Origin: Paracoccus denitrificans
GTDB taxonomy: Bacteria > Pseudomonadota > Alphaproteobacteria > Rhodobacterales > Rhodobacteraceae
Assembly (NCBI RefSeq): GCF_900100045.1
Contig: NZ_FNEA01000001.1
Coordinates: forward strand, 106,089 to 170,088
Direction: 5' to 3'
Length of the DNA: 64,000 nt
Below, piece by piece: positions 24,731 to 34,001 of the stretch. Under the pieces are notes generated by a model. It did not search any database. It was not told the DNA's origin and worked only from the letters and a program-made list of their open reading frames with translations. The position numbers and the translations under genes were made by a program. Position 1 is the stretch's first letter; every line of letters starts with the position of its first letter.

Positions 24731-25183
24731 ATGTCCCAATCATCCCAACCCGAAACCACTGCGCGCCGCGAATGGATCTCGGCGCTGGCCAAGGCACCGC
24801 CGGGCCGGCTGGCGGCGCTGCTGCCCGACTTGCCCGCGCATGAGATGCTGCGCGCACCCGAGATCGGCACCGTGATGGTGCAGGGCCGCATCGGCGGCAC
24901 CGGCGTGCCCTTCAACCTGGGCGAGATGACCGTCACCCGCTGCTCGGTCCGGCTGTCCGAGGGCGCGGTGGGCCATGCCTGCGTGCAGGGCCGCGACAAG
25001 GCGCATGCCGCCCGCGCCGCCGTCGCCGATGCGCTGATGCAGACCGGGGCCGCGCCGCAGATCGCGACGCAGGTGCTGGCCCCCCTGCGGGCCGCGGCCG
25101 CCAGGGCGCGCGCCACCCGCGCCGCCAAGGCCGCCGCCACCCGGGTCGAATTCTTCACCATGCTACGCGGAGAGGACGCATGA
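24731..25183 (+). CDS. phnG: PhnG, C-P lyase core subunit
   Basis: A 150-residue PhnG. With PhnH, PhnI and PhnJ it forms the C-P lyase core complex that attaches phosphonate to ribose and later cleaves the C-P bond. Landmarks include PEIGTVMVQGRIGGTGVPFNLGEM and GHACVQGRDKAHA. ATG 24731 matches the family N-terminus. The phnH start overlaps its stop. Confidence 0.93.
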   Translation: MSQSSQPETTARREWISALAKAPPGRLAALLPDLPAHEMLRAPEIGTVMVQGRIGGTGVPFNLGEMTVTRCSVRLSEGAVGHACVQGRDKAHAARAAVADALMQTGAAPQIATQVLAPLRAAAARARATRAAKAAATRVEFFTMLRGEDA

Positions 25184-25746
25184 ACGCCATCCTGACCGGC
25201 GGTTTCGCCGATCCTTCCACCCAATCCGCCCATGCCTTTCGCGCGCTGCTGGAGGCCATGGCCCGGCCCGGCCGCATCTTTACCGTGGCTGGTGCGCAGC
25301 CGCCCGCGCCGATCTCGGTCGCCGCCGGGGTGGCGCTGCTGACGCTGACCGACAGCACCACGCCCCTGCATCTGGCCGGTGACGCGGATTGCGAGGCGCT
25401 GCGCGGCTGGATCGGCTTTCACACCGGCGCGCCGCTGGTTCCCGCCGAACAGGCGCAATTCGCGCTTGGCGGCTGGGAGGCGCTGCAACCCGTCACCCGT
25501 TTCCGCACCGGCGAGCCGTCCTATCCCGACCGCTCGGCCACGCTGATCGTGGAGCTGGACCGGCTGGAACCCGAGGGCGCCCGCCTGACCGGCCCCGGCA
25601 TCCAGACCGAGGCGCGGCTTTCGCTGCCCGAGACCGCGGCCTTCCGCGCCAACCGGGCGCTGTTCCCGCTGGGCTTCGATTGCATCCTGACCTGCGGCGC
25701 GCGCCTTGCCGCCCTGCCGCGCAGCACCACCGTGGAGGACGCCTGA
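25180..25746 (+). CDS. phnH: PhnH, C-P lyase core subunit
   Basis: A 188-residue PhnH, a PLP-transferase-like fold without cofactor that scaffolds the C-P lyase core. It opens with LTGGFADPSTQSAHAFRALLEAMARPGR, the usual family start, and ends with FDCILTCGARLAALPRST. ATGA overlaps at both ends couple it to phnG and phnI. Confidence 0.94.
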   Translation: MNAILTGGFADPSTQSAHAFRALLEAMARPGRIFTVAGAQPPAPISVAAGVALLTLTDSTTPLHLAGDADCEALRGWIGFHTGAPLVPAEQAQFALGGWEALQPVTRFRTGEPSYPDRSATLIVELDRLEPEGARLTGPGIQTEARLSLPETAAFRANRALFPLGFDCILTCGARLAALPRSTTVEDA

Positions 25747-26828
25747 TGTATGTCGCCGTCAAAGGGGGCGAGCGCGCCATCGACGCCGCCCATGCCTGGC
25801 TGGCCGAGGAGCGCCGGGGCGATCCGTCGGTCCCCGAACTGACCGTCGCCCAGATCCGCGAGCAGATGGCGCTGGCGGTGAACCGGGTGATGGCCGAGGG
25901 CTCGCTCTACGATCCCGACCTGGCCGCGCTCGCGATCAAGCAAGCGCGCGGCGACTTGATCGAGGCGGTGTTCCTGATCCGCGCCTATCGCACGACATTG
26001 CCGCGTTTCGGTGCCTCGCGCCCGGTCGATACGGCGGCGATGGCGGTCGATCGCCGCGTCTCGGCCACCTTCAAGGACCTGCCGGGCGGGCAGGTGCTGG
26101 GGCCGACCTTCGACTATACCCACCGCCTGCTGGATTTCGCGCTGGCAGCCGAAGGCACGCCGCAACCTGCCCCCATGGCGCCTGCGCCGGACGAGCCGGT
26201 GCCGCATGTCACCGGCCTGCTGGACCGCGACGGGCTGATCGAGCAGCAGCCGGCGGATGACACGCCCGCCCCCGACCTGACGCGCCAGCCGCTGGAACTG
26301 CCGGCCTCGCGCGCGCTGCGCTTGCAGGCGCTGGCGCGGGCGGACGAGGGGTTCACCCTGTCGCTGGCCTATTCCACGCAGCGCGGCTATGGCCGCACCC
26401 ATGCCTTTGTCGGCGAGCTGCGCATCGGCCGCGTCGCGGTCGAGGTGGAACTGCCCGAGCTGGGCTTTGCCGTCGAGATCGGCGAGGTCGAGCTGACCGA
26501 ATGCGACACGGTGAACCAGTTCAAGGGCTCGAAGTCCGAGCCGCCGCAATTCACCCGCGGCTATGGCCTGGTCATGGGCCAGTCCGAGCGCAAGGCGATC
26601 TCGATGAGCCTGGTGGACCGCGCCCTGCGCTGGCAGGAGCTGGGCGAGGATTTCACCGGCGCTCCCGCACAGGATGAGGAATTCGTGCTAAGCCATTGCG
26701 ACAACATCCAGGCGACAGGTTTCCTCGAACATATCAAGCTGCCGCATTACGTCGATTTCCAGGCGGAACTGGAACTGGTCCGGCGTATGCGGCGCGAGGC
26801 CGTGCAGATGCAGGAGGCGGCGGAATGA
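25746..26828 (+). CDS. phnI: PhnI, C-P lyase core subunit
   Basis: A 360-residue PhnI, the nucleosidase-like subunit that with PhnG/H/L transfers the phosphonate onto the ribose of ATP, releasing adenine. It begins MYVAVKGGERAIDAAHAWLA and retains the C-terminal LSHCDNIQATGFLEHIKLPHY. Start and stop overlap phnH and phnJ. Confidence 0.95.
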   Translation: MYVAVKGGERAIDAAHAWLAEERRGDPSVPELTVAQIREQMALAVNRVMAEGSLYDPDLAALAIKQARGDLIEAVFLIRAYRTTLPRFGASRPVDTAAMAVDRRVSATFKDLPGGQVLGPTFDYTHRLLDFALAAEGTPQPAPMAPAPDEPVPHVTGLLDRDGLIEQQPADDTPAPDLTRQPLELPASRALRLQALARADEGFTLSLAYSTQRGYGRTHAFVGELRIGRVAVEVELPELGFAVEIGEVELTECDTVNQFKGSKSEPPQFTRGYGLVMGQSERKAISMSLVDRALRWQELGEDFTGAPAQDEEFVLSHCDNIQATGFLEHIKLPHYVDFQAELELVRRMRREAVQMQEAAE

Positions 26829-27697
26829 CCGACCAAGCCTATAACTTCGCCTATCTGGACGAGCAGACCAAGCGGATGATCCGCCGCGCGCTTCTGAAGG
26901 CGCTGGCGATCCCGGGCTATCAGGTGCCCTTTGCCAGCCGCGAGATGCCCATGCCCTATGGCTGGGGCACAGGCGGCGTGCAGGTGACGGCGGCCTGCCT
27001 GACGCCCGAGGACCGGCTGAAGGTCATCGACCAAGGCGCCGACGACACCACCAACGCCGTGTCCATCCGCCGCTTCTTCCAGCGCACGGCGGGGGTCGAG
27101 ACGACCGAGCGCACCACCGACGCCACGGTGATCCAGACCCGCCACCGCATCCCCGAGCAGCCGCTGGCCGAGGGGCAGATCCTGGTCTATCAGGTGCCGA
27201 TCCCCGAACCCCTGCGCTTTCTGGAACCGCGCGAGACCGAGACGCGCAAGATGCACGAGCTTGAGGAATACGGGCTGATGCACGTCAAGCTTTACGAGGA
27301 CATCGCCCGCCACGGCGAGATCGCGACCGCCTATGCCTATCCGGTGCGTGTCGAGGGGCGCTATGTCATGGACCCCTCGCCGATCCCGAAATTCGACAAT
27401 CCGAAACTGGCCGGCAATCCGGCGATCCAGCTTTTCGGTGCCGGGCGCGAGGCGCGCATCCATGCCGTGCCGCCATATTCCGACGTGGTCAGCCTGGATT
27501 TCGAGGACCATCCCTTTGCCGCCTCGAAGGCCGATCACGAATGCGACCTCTGCGGCTCGGCCGGCAGCTATCTGGACGAGGTCATCACCGACGACCGGGG
27601 CACGCGCATGTTCGTCTGTTCCGATACCGATTTCTGCGCCTCGCGCCAGGCGCAGGGGCATCGCGGCCGCCTGTCGCCGCAAGGAGCCACGCCATGA
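26825..27697 (+). CDS. phnJ: PhnJ, radical-SAM C-P lyase
   Basis: A 290-residue PhnJ, which cleaves the C-P bond of ribose-phosphonate phosphate to give the cyclic 1,2-phosphate. The unusual radical-SAM cluster motif CxxC-x21-C is complete (Cys240, Cys243, Cys265) and the catalytic Cys271 follows after five residues, the same spacing as in E. coli. It starts within the phnI stop and overlaps phnK. Confidence 0.97.
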   Translation: MTDQAYNFAYLDEQTKRMIRRALLKALAIPGYQVPFASREMPMPYGWGTGGVQVTAACLTPEDRLKVIDQGADDTTNAVSIRRFFQRTAGVETTERTTDATVIQTRHRIPEQPLAEGQILVYQVPIPEPLRFLEPRETETRKMHELEEYGLMHVKLYEDIARHGEIATAYAYPVRVEGRYVMDPSPIPKFDNPKLAGNPAIQLFGAGREARIHAVPPYSDVVSLDFEDHPFAASKADHECDLCGSAGSYLDEVITDDRGTRMFVCSDTDFCASRQAQGHRGRLSPQGATP

Positions 27698-28476
27698 CCC
27701 TGATGCAGAACGCCATCACCGCCGCACCGCTGCTGTCGGTGCAGGGCTTGACGAAACGCTACGGCGCGCGGATCGGCTGCGCCGGCGTCGGCTTCGACCT
27801 CTATCCCGGCGAGGTGCTGGGCATCGTCGGCGAAAGCGGCTCGGGGAAGTCGACGCTGCTGTCCTGCCTGGCCGGGCACCAGCGCCCGGACGAGGGGCGG
27901 ATCCTGTTCGACGGCGCCGACGTGCTGGCTTTCTCGGAAGCCGAGCGGCGCCGGCTGTTGCGGGGCGACTGGGCCTATGTCCACCAGAACCCGCGCGACG
28001 GGCTGCGCATGGGCGTCTCGGCCGGCGGGAATGTCGGCGAGCGGCTGATGGCCGTGGGCGCGCGCAACTATGCCGCCATCCGCGAAAGCGCGACCGACTG
28101 GCTGGGCCGGGTCGAGATCGCGGCGGACCGGATCGACGACCGGCCCTCGGCCTTTTCGGGCGGCATGCAGCAGCGTTTGCAGATCGCGCGCAACCTGGTG
28201 ACCGGGCCGCGGCTGGTGTTCATGGACGAGCCGACCGGCGGCCTTGACGTCAGCGTCCAGGCGCGGCTTCTGGACCTGTTGCGCGGCCTGGTGCGCGACC
28301 TTGGCCTGTCGGTGGTGATCGTGACCCACGACCTGGCCGTAGTGCGGTTGCTGGCCGACCGGCTGATGGTGATGAAATCGGGCAGGGTGGTGGAATGCGG
28401 GCTGACCGACCAGGTGCTGGACGATCCGCAGCACGCCTATACCCAGCTTCTCGTGTCCTCTGTCCTTCAGGTGTAG
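27694..28476 (+). CDS. phnK: PhnK, ABC-type ATPase of the C-P lyase complex
   Basis: A 260-residue ABC protein that docks on the C-P lyase core and is not a transporter. Walker [10 protein letters not shown], signature [15 protein letters not shown] and Walker [14 protein letters not shown] are intact. ATG overlaps phnJ by 4 nt. Confidence 0.95.
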   Translation: MTLMQNAITAAPLLSVQGLTKRYGARIGCAGVGFDLYPGEVLGIVGESGSGKSTLLSCLAGHQRPDEGRILFDGADVLAFSEAERRRLLRGDWAYVHQNPRDGLRMGVSAGGNVGERLMAVGARNYAAIRESATDWLGRVEIAADRIDDRPSAFSGGMQQRLQIARNLVTGPRLVFMDEPTGGLDVSVQARLLDLLRGLVRDLGLSVVIVTHDLAVVRLLADRLMVMKSGRVVECGLTDQVLDDPQHAYTQLLVSSVLQV

Positions 28477-28480
28477 CCCC

Positions 28481-29164
28481 ATGATCGAGATCCGGAACCT
28501 TTCGAAAAGCTTTACCCTGCACAATCAGGGTGGCGTGGCGATCCCGGTGATGGCGGGCGCGCATCTGCGCGTGGACCACGGCGAATGCGTCGGGCTGGTC
28601 GGCCGCTCGGGCGCCGGCAAGTCGACGCTGATGCGCATGGTCTATGGCAACTACCTGGCCGGGGGCGGGTCGATCCGCATCGGCGGGCTGGATGTGGTCA
28701 CGGCCGAGCCGCGCGAGATCCTGGCGCTGCGCCGCGCGGTGCTGGGCCATGTCAGCCAGTTCCTGCGCGTCGTGCCGCGCGTGCCGACGCTGGAAGTGGT
28801 GGCCGAGCCGCTGTTGCGCCTTGGCACCCCGGCCCCGCAGGCGCGGGCGCGCGCCGCGGATCTGCTGGCGCGGCTGAACATCCCCGAGCGGCTTTGGGCC
28901 TTGTCGCCCACCACCTTCTCGGGTGGCGAGCAGCAGCGGGTCAACATCGCGCGCGGCTTTGCCCATGACTATCCGGCGCTGCTGCTGGACGAGCCGACGG
29001 CGAGCCTGGACGCGCAGAACCGCGAGGTGGTCCTGTGCCTGATCGAGGAGGCCAAGGCGCGCGGCGCGGCGATCCTGGGCATCTTTCACGACGAGGGCGC
29101 GCGAGAACGGGTCTGCGACCGGCTGGTCGACGTGACCGGCTTCACGCGGGGGCTGGCGGCATGA
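28481..29164 (+). CDS. phnL: PhnL, ABC-type ATPase of the C-P lyase complex
   Basis: A 227-residue ABC protein with Walker [10 protein letters not shown], signature [15 protein letters not shown] and Walker [14 protein letters not shown]. PhnL acts with PhnGHI in attaching phosphonate to ribose. It follows phnK by 4 nt and overlaps phnN. Confidence 0.95.
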   Translation: MIEIRNLSKSFTLHNQGGVAIPVMAGAHLRVDHGECVGLVGRSGAGKSTLMRMVYGNYLAGGGSIRIGGLDVVTAEPREILALRRAVLGHVSQFLRVVPRVPTLEVVAEPLLRLGTPAPQARARAADLLARLNIPERLWALSPTTFSGGEQQRVNIARGFAHDYPALLLDEPTASLDAQNREVVLCLIEEAKARGAAILGIFHDEGARERVCDRLVDVTGFTRGLAA

Positions 29165-29694
29165 GCCCTCGGCTGGTCGCGGTGGTCGGTCCCTCGGGCG
29201 CGGGCAAGGACACGCTGATGGCGCTGGCCTGCGCCGCGCGGCCCGACATCCGCGCCGCCCGCCGCGTCATTACCCGCCCGGCCGAGGCAGGCGGCGAGGA
29301 TTTCGAGGGCGTCAGCGAGGCCGAATTCCAGAAACGCCAGCAGGCCGGCGCATTCGCCCTGCATTGGCGCGCGCATGGGCTGGGCTACGGCATTCCGGCC
29401 GATGCGCTGGCGGGCGAGGGCACGCTGCTGATCAACGCCAGCCGCACCGTGCTGGCCGAGGCGCAGGCGCGCTTTCCCGGCCTGATGGTGCTGCTGGTGA
29501 CGGCGCCGTCCGAGGTGCTGGCCCGCCGGCTGGCGGGGCGCGGCCGCGAAAGCGGCGCGGATCAGGCGGCGCGGCTGGCGCGGGCGGGCTTTCCCCTGCC
29601 GCCCGGCATCGCGCCGCGCGTGGTGATGAACGACGGCACGCCCGAACAGGGGTTGGCGCGTTTCCTCGCCGCGCTTCAGCCGGAAAGGGTATAG
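29161..29694 (+). CDS. phnN: PhnN, ribose 1,5-bisphosphate phosphokinase
   Basis: A 177-residue P-loop kinase of guanylate-kinase fold that phosphorylates ribose 1,5-bisphosphate to PRPP, returning the ribose from C-P lyase to metabolism. Walker [10 protein letters not shown] occupies residues ~11-19. It overlaps phnL by 4 nt. Its last 19 bp overlap the 3' end of the opposite-strand DUF1045 gene. Confidence 0.93.
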   Translation: MSPRLVAVVGPSGAGKDTLMALACAARPDIRAARRVITRPAEAGGEDFEGVSEAEFQKRQQAGAFALHWRAHGLGYGIPADALAGEGTLLINASRTVLAEAQARFPGLMVLLVTAPSEVLARRLAGRGRESGADQAARLARAGFPLPPGIAPRVVMNDGTPEQGLARFLAALQPERV

Positions 29695-30356
29695 CGATGC
29701 AGCAGGTGGAAGCGCCCGTCCTCTGCCTCGCCGAAGAGGCACAGCTCCGAGACCTTGAAGGGCTGCGGCAGGACCGGCGCGAAATGCGCATCCAGGATCC
29801 GCGCCGCCTCGCCGGCCAGTGGTTCCTCCAGCCGGTCGGTCAGGGTCAGGTGGAAGCGGAATTCCTCCATGACATAGGGATAGCCCCAAAGCCGCAGCAA
29901 TTCGCGCTGGCGCGGCGTCAGATGCTCGGGGCGGCGGCGGGCGATCTCGGCCTCGGTCAGCGGCGCGCGAAAGCCGTCGAGCGCCGCCACCACCGTCGCT
30001 GCCAACGCTTGCAGCGGCGCGGTGTCGCCCTTGGGCACCAGCGCCAGGAAACCGCCCAGGCTCGCCAGCCGCAGGCCGGGCAGGGTGACGGGCGCCAGCC
30101 GTCCCGCGAGGTCCGTCATGGCGCGGTGCAGCCCTTCGGCATCCCGGTCCTCGGCCAGCCGGAAGGGCGGCTTCAGCGTGCCGTGAAAGCCGTATTTGCA
30201 CGGATCGCGGGTGATCTCCGCGGCCGGCAGGCCCAGCTCGGGCGGGGTCAGGGGCTGGCCGGTGGCCGCATCCCAGCCCAGCCAGGCGCTGGCGCGGCTG
30301 GCGAATGTGCCCTGGGGCGGGGCGTAATAGACGGCGTAACGCTTCATCATGTCCAT
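29676..30356 (-). CDS. DUF1045 2H-phosphoesterase-like phosphonate metabolism protein
   Basis: A 226-residue protein of the DUF1045 family seen in phn clusters. Two His motifs of the 2H phosphoesterase superfamily are present, FHGTLKPPF near residue 58 and FHLTLTDRL near residue 170. It lies antisense between phnN and phnM and overlaps the phnN end. No phnP is seen in this window, so this enzyme may open the ribose cyclic phosphate that PhnJ makes; that is inference. A Met three codons downstream is an alternative start. Confidence 0.85.
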   Translation of the reverse strand: MDMMKRYAVYYAPPQGTFASRASAWLGWDAATGQPLTPPELGLPAAEITRDPCKYGFHGTLKPPFRLAEDRDAEGLHRAMTDLAGRLAPVTLPGLRLASLGGFLALVPKGDTAPLQALAATVVAALDGFRAPLTEAEIARRRPEHLTPRQRELLRLWGYPYVMEEFRFHLTLTDRLEEPLAGEAARILDAHFAPVLPQPFKVSELCLFGEAEDGRFHLLHRYTLSG

Positions 30357-30451
30357 GCGCAGGCTCTTATCGGTTCCGTGTCACAGGCTTGTGACACGGC
30401 GCTGGCATTGAGCCCCTCCATGGACCCGGACGCAAGACAGGACGAAGAAAG

Positions 30452-31594
30452 ATGACCGAGACGATCCTAGCCAATGCCACGCTTATCCTGCCGGGTGAGG
30501 TGATCCGCGGCGCGCTGCGCATGGCGGATGGCCGCATCACCGCCATCGACCAGGGCGGCGCAGTGCCCCCCGGCGCGGTGGATTGCGGGGGCGACCTGGT
30601 GATGCCGGGCCTGATCGAGCTGCATACCGACAACCTGGAGCGCCATATCCAGCCCCGCCCCAGGGTGCATTGGCCGCATCAGGCGGCGATCCTGGCCCAT
30701 GACGGCGAATTGGCCGGCACCGGCATCACCACGGTCTTCGACGCGCTGCGCGTCGGTTCGGTCGTGTCGGACGGCAAGGCGAATTACGGCGAATATGCCC
30801 GGGCGCTGGCGAACGAGATCCTGGAACTGCGGGCCATGGGCGCGCTGAAGATCAGCCATTACCTGCACTTGCGGGCCGAGGTCTGTTCCGAGACGCTGGT
30901 GGCCGAGATGGCGAAATTCGGCCCCCGGGACCGTATCGGCATCGTCAGCCTGATGGACCACACGCCCGGAGAGCGGCAGTTCCGCGACCTCTCGAAGCTC
31001 AAGGAGTATGTCTGCGGCAAGCATGGCCTGTCGGACGAGGGCTTTGCCGACCATGTCGCCAGCCAGCGCGCCCTGCGTGATCGGCTGGGCGCGCTGCACG
31101 AGGCGACGGCGGTGGCCGAGGCGCGGCGCTATGGCGCGGTGCTGGCCAGCCATGACGACACCACGGCGGGCCAGGTCGCGGTCTCGGCCGGGCATGGCGC
31201 GCATTTCGCCGAGTTCCCGACCACGGCCGAGGCGGCAAGCGCCTGCCGCGACCACGGCATCCTCGTGATGATGGGCGCGCCGAACCTGATCCGCGGCGGC
31301 AGCCATTCCGGCAATGTCGCGGCGGCGGAACTGGCCGAGGCGGGGCTGCTCGACATCCTGTCCTCGGATTACGTGCCCTCGTCGCTGCTGTCGGCGGCGT
31401 TGCTTCTGGGCGATCTCTGGGACGACATGGCGCGCGGCATCGCCACCGTGACCCAGGCCCCGGCCGAGGCGACGGGGCTTGGGGATCGCGGCCGGCTGCA
31501 GCACGGGATGCGGGCCGACGTGATCCGCGTGGCCCGCATCGGCGGCGGTGCCGCGTTGCGCGGCGCCTGGGTGCAGGGCCGCCGGGTGGCCTGA
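30452..31594 (+). CDS. phnM: PhnM, triphosphoribosyl phosphonate diphosphohydrolase
   Basis: A 380-residue amidohydrolase-superfamily enzyme that removes pyrophosphate from ribose triphosphate phosphonate before C-P cleavage. Motifs are ELHTDNLERHIQPRP at residues ~56-70, SLMDHTPGE, SHDDTTAGQ and LSSDYVPSSLL. It lies apart from phnN because of the antisense DUF1045 gene and likely has its own promoter. Confidence 0.95.
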   Translation: MTETILANATLILPGEVIRGALRMADGRITAIDQGGAVPPGAVDCGGDLVMPGLIELHTDNLERHIQPRPRVHWPHQAAILAHDGELAGTGITTVFDALRVGSVVSDGKANYGEYARALANEILELRAMGALKISHYLHLRAEVCSETLVAEMAKFGPRDRIGIVSLMDHTPGERQFRDLSKLKEYVCGKHGLSDEGFADHVASQRALRDRLGALHEATAVAEARRYGAVLASHDDTTAGQVAVSAGHGAHFAEFPTTAEAASACRDHGILVMMGAPNLIRGGSHSGNVAAAELAEAGLLDILSSDYVPSSLLSAALLLGDLWDDMARGIATVTQAPAEATGLGDRGRLQHGMRADVIRVARIGGGAALRGAWVQGRRVA

Positions 31595-31638
31595 CCGGCG
31601 CGCAATCGGGGGAGGGCGTGGATTTTCTTGCAGGGGGA

Positions 31639-31665
31639 TGTCACATTTCCGGCCGTTGTCTCGTC
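31639..31665 (+). promoter_or_regulatory. ECF41-type promoter
   Basis: TGTCACA (31639-31645), 16 bp, then CGTC (31662-31665). This is the promoter form described for ECF41 sigma factors. It lies 32 nt upstream of the ahpD-like start, and the second gene of the unit encodes an ECF41 sigma factor, so autoregulation is expected. Confidence 0.82.
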
Positions 31666-31697
31666 AAGCCCGTGCAACAGTAGAACGGAGCAACCCG

Positions 31698-32171
31698 ATG
31701 ACACCCCGCATGACCGATCATTTCGACCGCACCAGGACCGGCTATCGCGCGCTGACAGGCTTCGAGGCAGCGTTGCAGGCCGGCCCGCTGGAGCCGAAGC
31801 TGCTGCACCTGGTCAAGCTGCGCGCCTCGCAGATCAATGGCTGCGCCTTCTGCATCCAGATGCACACGGCCGAGGCGTTGCAGGATGGCGAGACACATCT
31901 GCGCCTGCACATGGTCGCCGGCTGGCGCGACAGCCCGCTGTTTTCCGACCGCGAGCGCGCCGCGCTGGCCTGGACCGAGGCGCTGACGCTGATCGCCCAG
32001 ACCGGGGCGCCGGACGCGGATTGGCAGGCGGTCGAGGCAGCCTTTTCCCCGGACGAGCGCGCCTGGCTGACGCTGGCCATCGGCGCGATCAACCTGTGGA
32101 ACCGGGTGCAGGTCGGCTTGCGCGCCCCGCATGCGATGGGGCTGCCGGCGGAACGGGCCGATGCGGCCTGA
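31698..32171 (+). CDS. AhpD-like carboxymuconolactone decarboxylase-family protein
   Basis: A 157-residue AhpD-fold protein with the redox pair Cys49-x-x-Cys52 and His56 in GCAFCIQMH. Such proteins act as thiol peroxidases or related oxidative-stress enzymes. GGAG lies before ATG 31698. It is co-transcribed with and overlaps the ECF41 sigma gene, the standard pairing for this sigma group. The substrate is unknown. Confidence 0.9.
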   Translation: MTPRMTDHFDRTRTGYRALTGFEAALQAGPLEPKLLHLVKLRASQINGCAFCIQMHTAEALQDGETHLRLHMVAGWRDSPLFSDRERAALAWTEALTLIAQTGAPDADWQAVEAAFSPDERAWLTLAIGAINLWNRVQVGLRAPHAMGLPAERADAA

Positions 32172-33045
32172 CCGCGCCACGGAAACCTTTGAGGCGCAGC
32201 GGCCCCGTCTGCTGCGCCTGGCCTATCGCATGCTCGGCAGCCATGCCGAGGCCGAGGACATCCTGCAGGAAGCCTGGCTGCGCTGGGACCGCAGCGACCG
32301 GGCGGCCATCGCCGAGCCGGCGGCATGGCTGACGCGCGTGGTCTCGCGCCTGTGCCTCGACCAGATGAAATCGGCCCGTGCCCGGCGCGAGTCCTATCCC
32401 GGCACCTGGCTGCCCGAGCCGCTGATCGAACCCCAAGACGACAGCCTGCGCGCCGACAACCTGACGCTGACCCTGATGATGGCGCTGGAGCGGTTGACGC
32501 CGCTGGAACGCGCCGCCTTCCTGCTGCACGACGTCTTTGGCGAAGGGCTGGACGAGGTCGCGGAAACCATCGGCCGCAGCCCGGCCGCCACGCGCCAGCT
32601 TGCGGCGCGGGCGCGGGCGCATGTGCGCATCGACCGGCCCCGCCACGCCGTTCCGAAAGAGGCCGGCGAAGTGCTGGCCCGGGCCTTTTTCGAGGCTTGC
32701 CGGCAGGGCGATCCGGCCGTGCTGGGCCGGATCCTCGCGCGCGACGTGCAGGTCCATTCCGATGGCGGCGGCAAGGTGCTGGCCTTCCTCAACGTCATCG
32801 CCGGGGCCGAGCGCGTCGCCCGGCTTTATGCCGGGCTGGCGCGCAAGCCCGGCCCGCGGCCCGAATTCCTGGGCGCCGTCACCATCGACGGCCTGCCGGG
32901 TTTCCTCAGCCGCGTCGGCGGCCACCTGCAGACCACCGCCTTGCAGATCAGGGATGACGGCCGCATCGCCGCCATCTTCATCACCCGCAACCCCGACAAG
33001 CTGGCGGGGCTGCGGCCGGGCCGTCAGAACGGGCTGTCGGGATAA
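32161..33045 (+). CDS. ECF41-family sigma factor (SigJ-like)
   Basis: A 294-residue extracytoplasmic-function sigma factor. Region 2 (RLLRLAYRMLGSHAEAEDILQEAWLRW) and region 4 (LTPLERAAFLLHDVFGEGLDEVAETIGRSPAATRQL) are followed by a SnoaL-like C-terminal domain bearing the ECF41 signatures WLPEP, DGGGK (201-205) and NPDKL (277-281). That domain replaces a separate anti-sigma factor. ATG 32161 overlaps the ahpD-like stop. The 3' end overlaps the opposite-strand sugar-binding protein gene by 22 bp. Confidence 0.93.
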   Translation: MRPDRATETFEAQRPRLLRLAYRMLGSHAEAEDILQEAWLRWDRSDRAAIAEPAAWLTRVVSRLCLDQMKSARARRESYPGTWLPEPLIEPQDDSLRADNLTLTLMMALERLTPLERAAFLLHDVFGEGLDEVAETIGRSPAATRQLAARARAHVRIDRPRHAVPKEAGEVLARAFFEACRQGDPAVLGRILARDVQVHSDGGGKVLAFLNVIAGAERVARLYAGLARKPGPRPEFLGAVTIDGLPGFLSRVGGHLQTTALQIRDDGRIAAIFITRNPDKLAGLRPGRQNGLSG

Positions 33046-33983
33046 TAGAACTGCTCGGCGTTCTCGGGCGTGATGAGCTGGCTGCTGATGATGAAGCGCC
33101 CGGTCATCGGCGCGTTCGACACGAAGTTCAGCGCCGTCATCTCGATGGCCGAAGAGATCAGCGCCGGCGGATAGGTCACGTTCACCGGCAGCTGCTTGTC
33201 GCCGTCCATGATGCGCTTGACGATCTCTTTCATGCCGGCGCCGCCGATCACCCACATCTCGTCCTGGCGGTTCGCGGCCGAGATCGCCTCGAGCACGCCG
33301 ATGGCCATGTCGTCGTCGGCGGCCCAGACCGCGTCGATCTGCGGATATTTCGCCAGATAGTCCTGCATCACCGCAAAGGCGTCGTCGCGGTTCCAGTTGC
33401 CGTGCTGCATGTCCAGAATCTGGACCTCGGAGCCCTCCAGCGCCGCCCGGAACGCATCGACGCGCTCGTTGTCCAGCGTGGTCGGGATGCCGCGCAGCAC
33501 CACGACCTTGGCGCCGGCCGGCAGGGTGTCGCGGAAATATTCCCCGGCCACGCGGCCGAAGGCGGTGTTGTCGCCGGCGACGTAAAGGTCCTCGATCCCC
33601 TCCTGGCTCAGCCCGCGGTCCACCACGGTCACGAACTTGCCCGCATCCTTGACCGCCTTGACGGGCGCGGTCAGCGGCTCGGATTCGAAGGGCAGCACCA
33701 CCAGCGCGTCGATGTTGCGCGTGGCCATCATGTCCTCGATGTCGTTGACCTGCTTGGCCGGGTCGCCGGCGGTGGAGAGCACGAATTCAAGGTTGGGATA
33801 GGCCGCGCCCAGCCGCTTGATCGTGTCCTGCGCGTGCCAGTTCAGCCCGCCCATGAAACCATGCGTGGCGGACGGGATCGACACGCCGATGATCTTTTTC
33901 TCGGCGTCCTGCGCGACGGCGGGGGCGGCGATCCCCATCGCGGCCATCAGCGCGGCGGCTTTCATCAGGCTTCTGCGTTTCAT
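33024..33983 (-). CDS. RbsB-type sugar-binding periplasmic protein
   Basis: A 319-residue type-I periplasmic binding protein of the ribose/galactose class. Residues 1-24 are a signal peptide ending AVA. PAKQVNDIEDMMATRNIDALVVLP and VWAADDDMAIGVLEAI are typical of the fold. It is the last gene of a five-gene - strand operon. The sugar cannot be read from the sequence. Confidence 0.9.
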   Translation of the reverse strand: MKRRSLMKAAALMAAMGIAAPAVAQDAEKKIIGVSIPSATHGFMGGLNWHAQDTIKRLGAAYPNLEFVLSTAGDPAKQVNDIEDMMATRNIDALVVLPFESEPLTAPVKAVKDAGKFVTVVDRGLSQEGIEDLYVAGDNTAFGRVAGEYFRDTLPAGAKVVVLRGIPTTLDNERVDAFRAALEGSEVQILDMQHGNWNRDDAFAVMQDYLAKYPQIDAVWAADDDMAIGVLEAISAANRQDEMWVIGGAGMKEIVKRIMDGDKQLPVNVTYPPALISSAIEMTALNFVSNAPMTGRFIISSQLITPENAEQFYYPDSPF

Positions 33984-34001
33984 CTTTTGCTTCCTCCCCA
34001 G

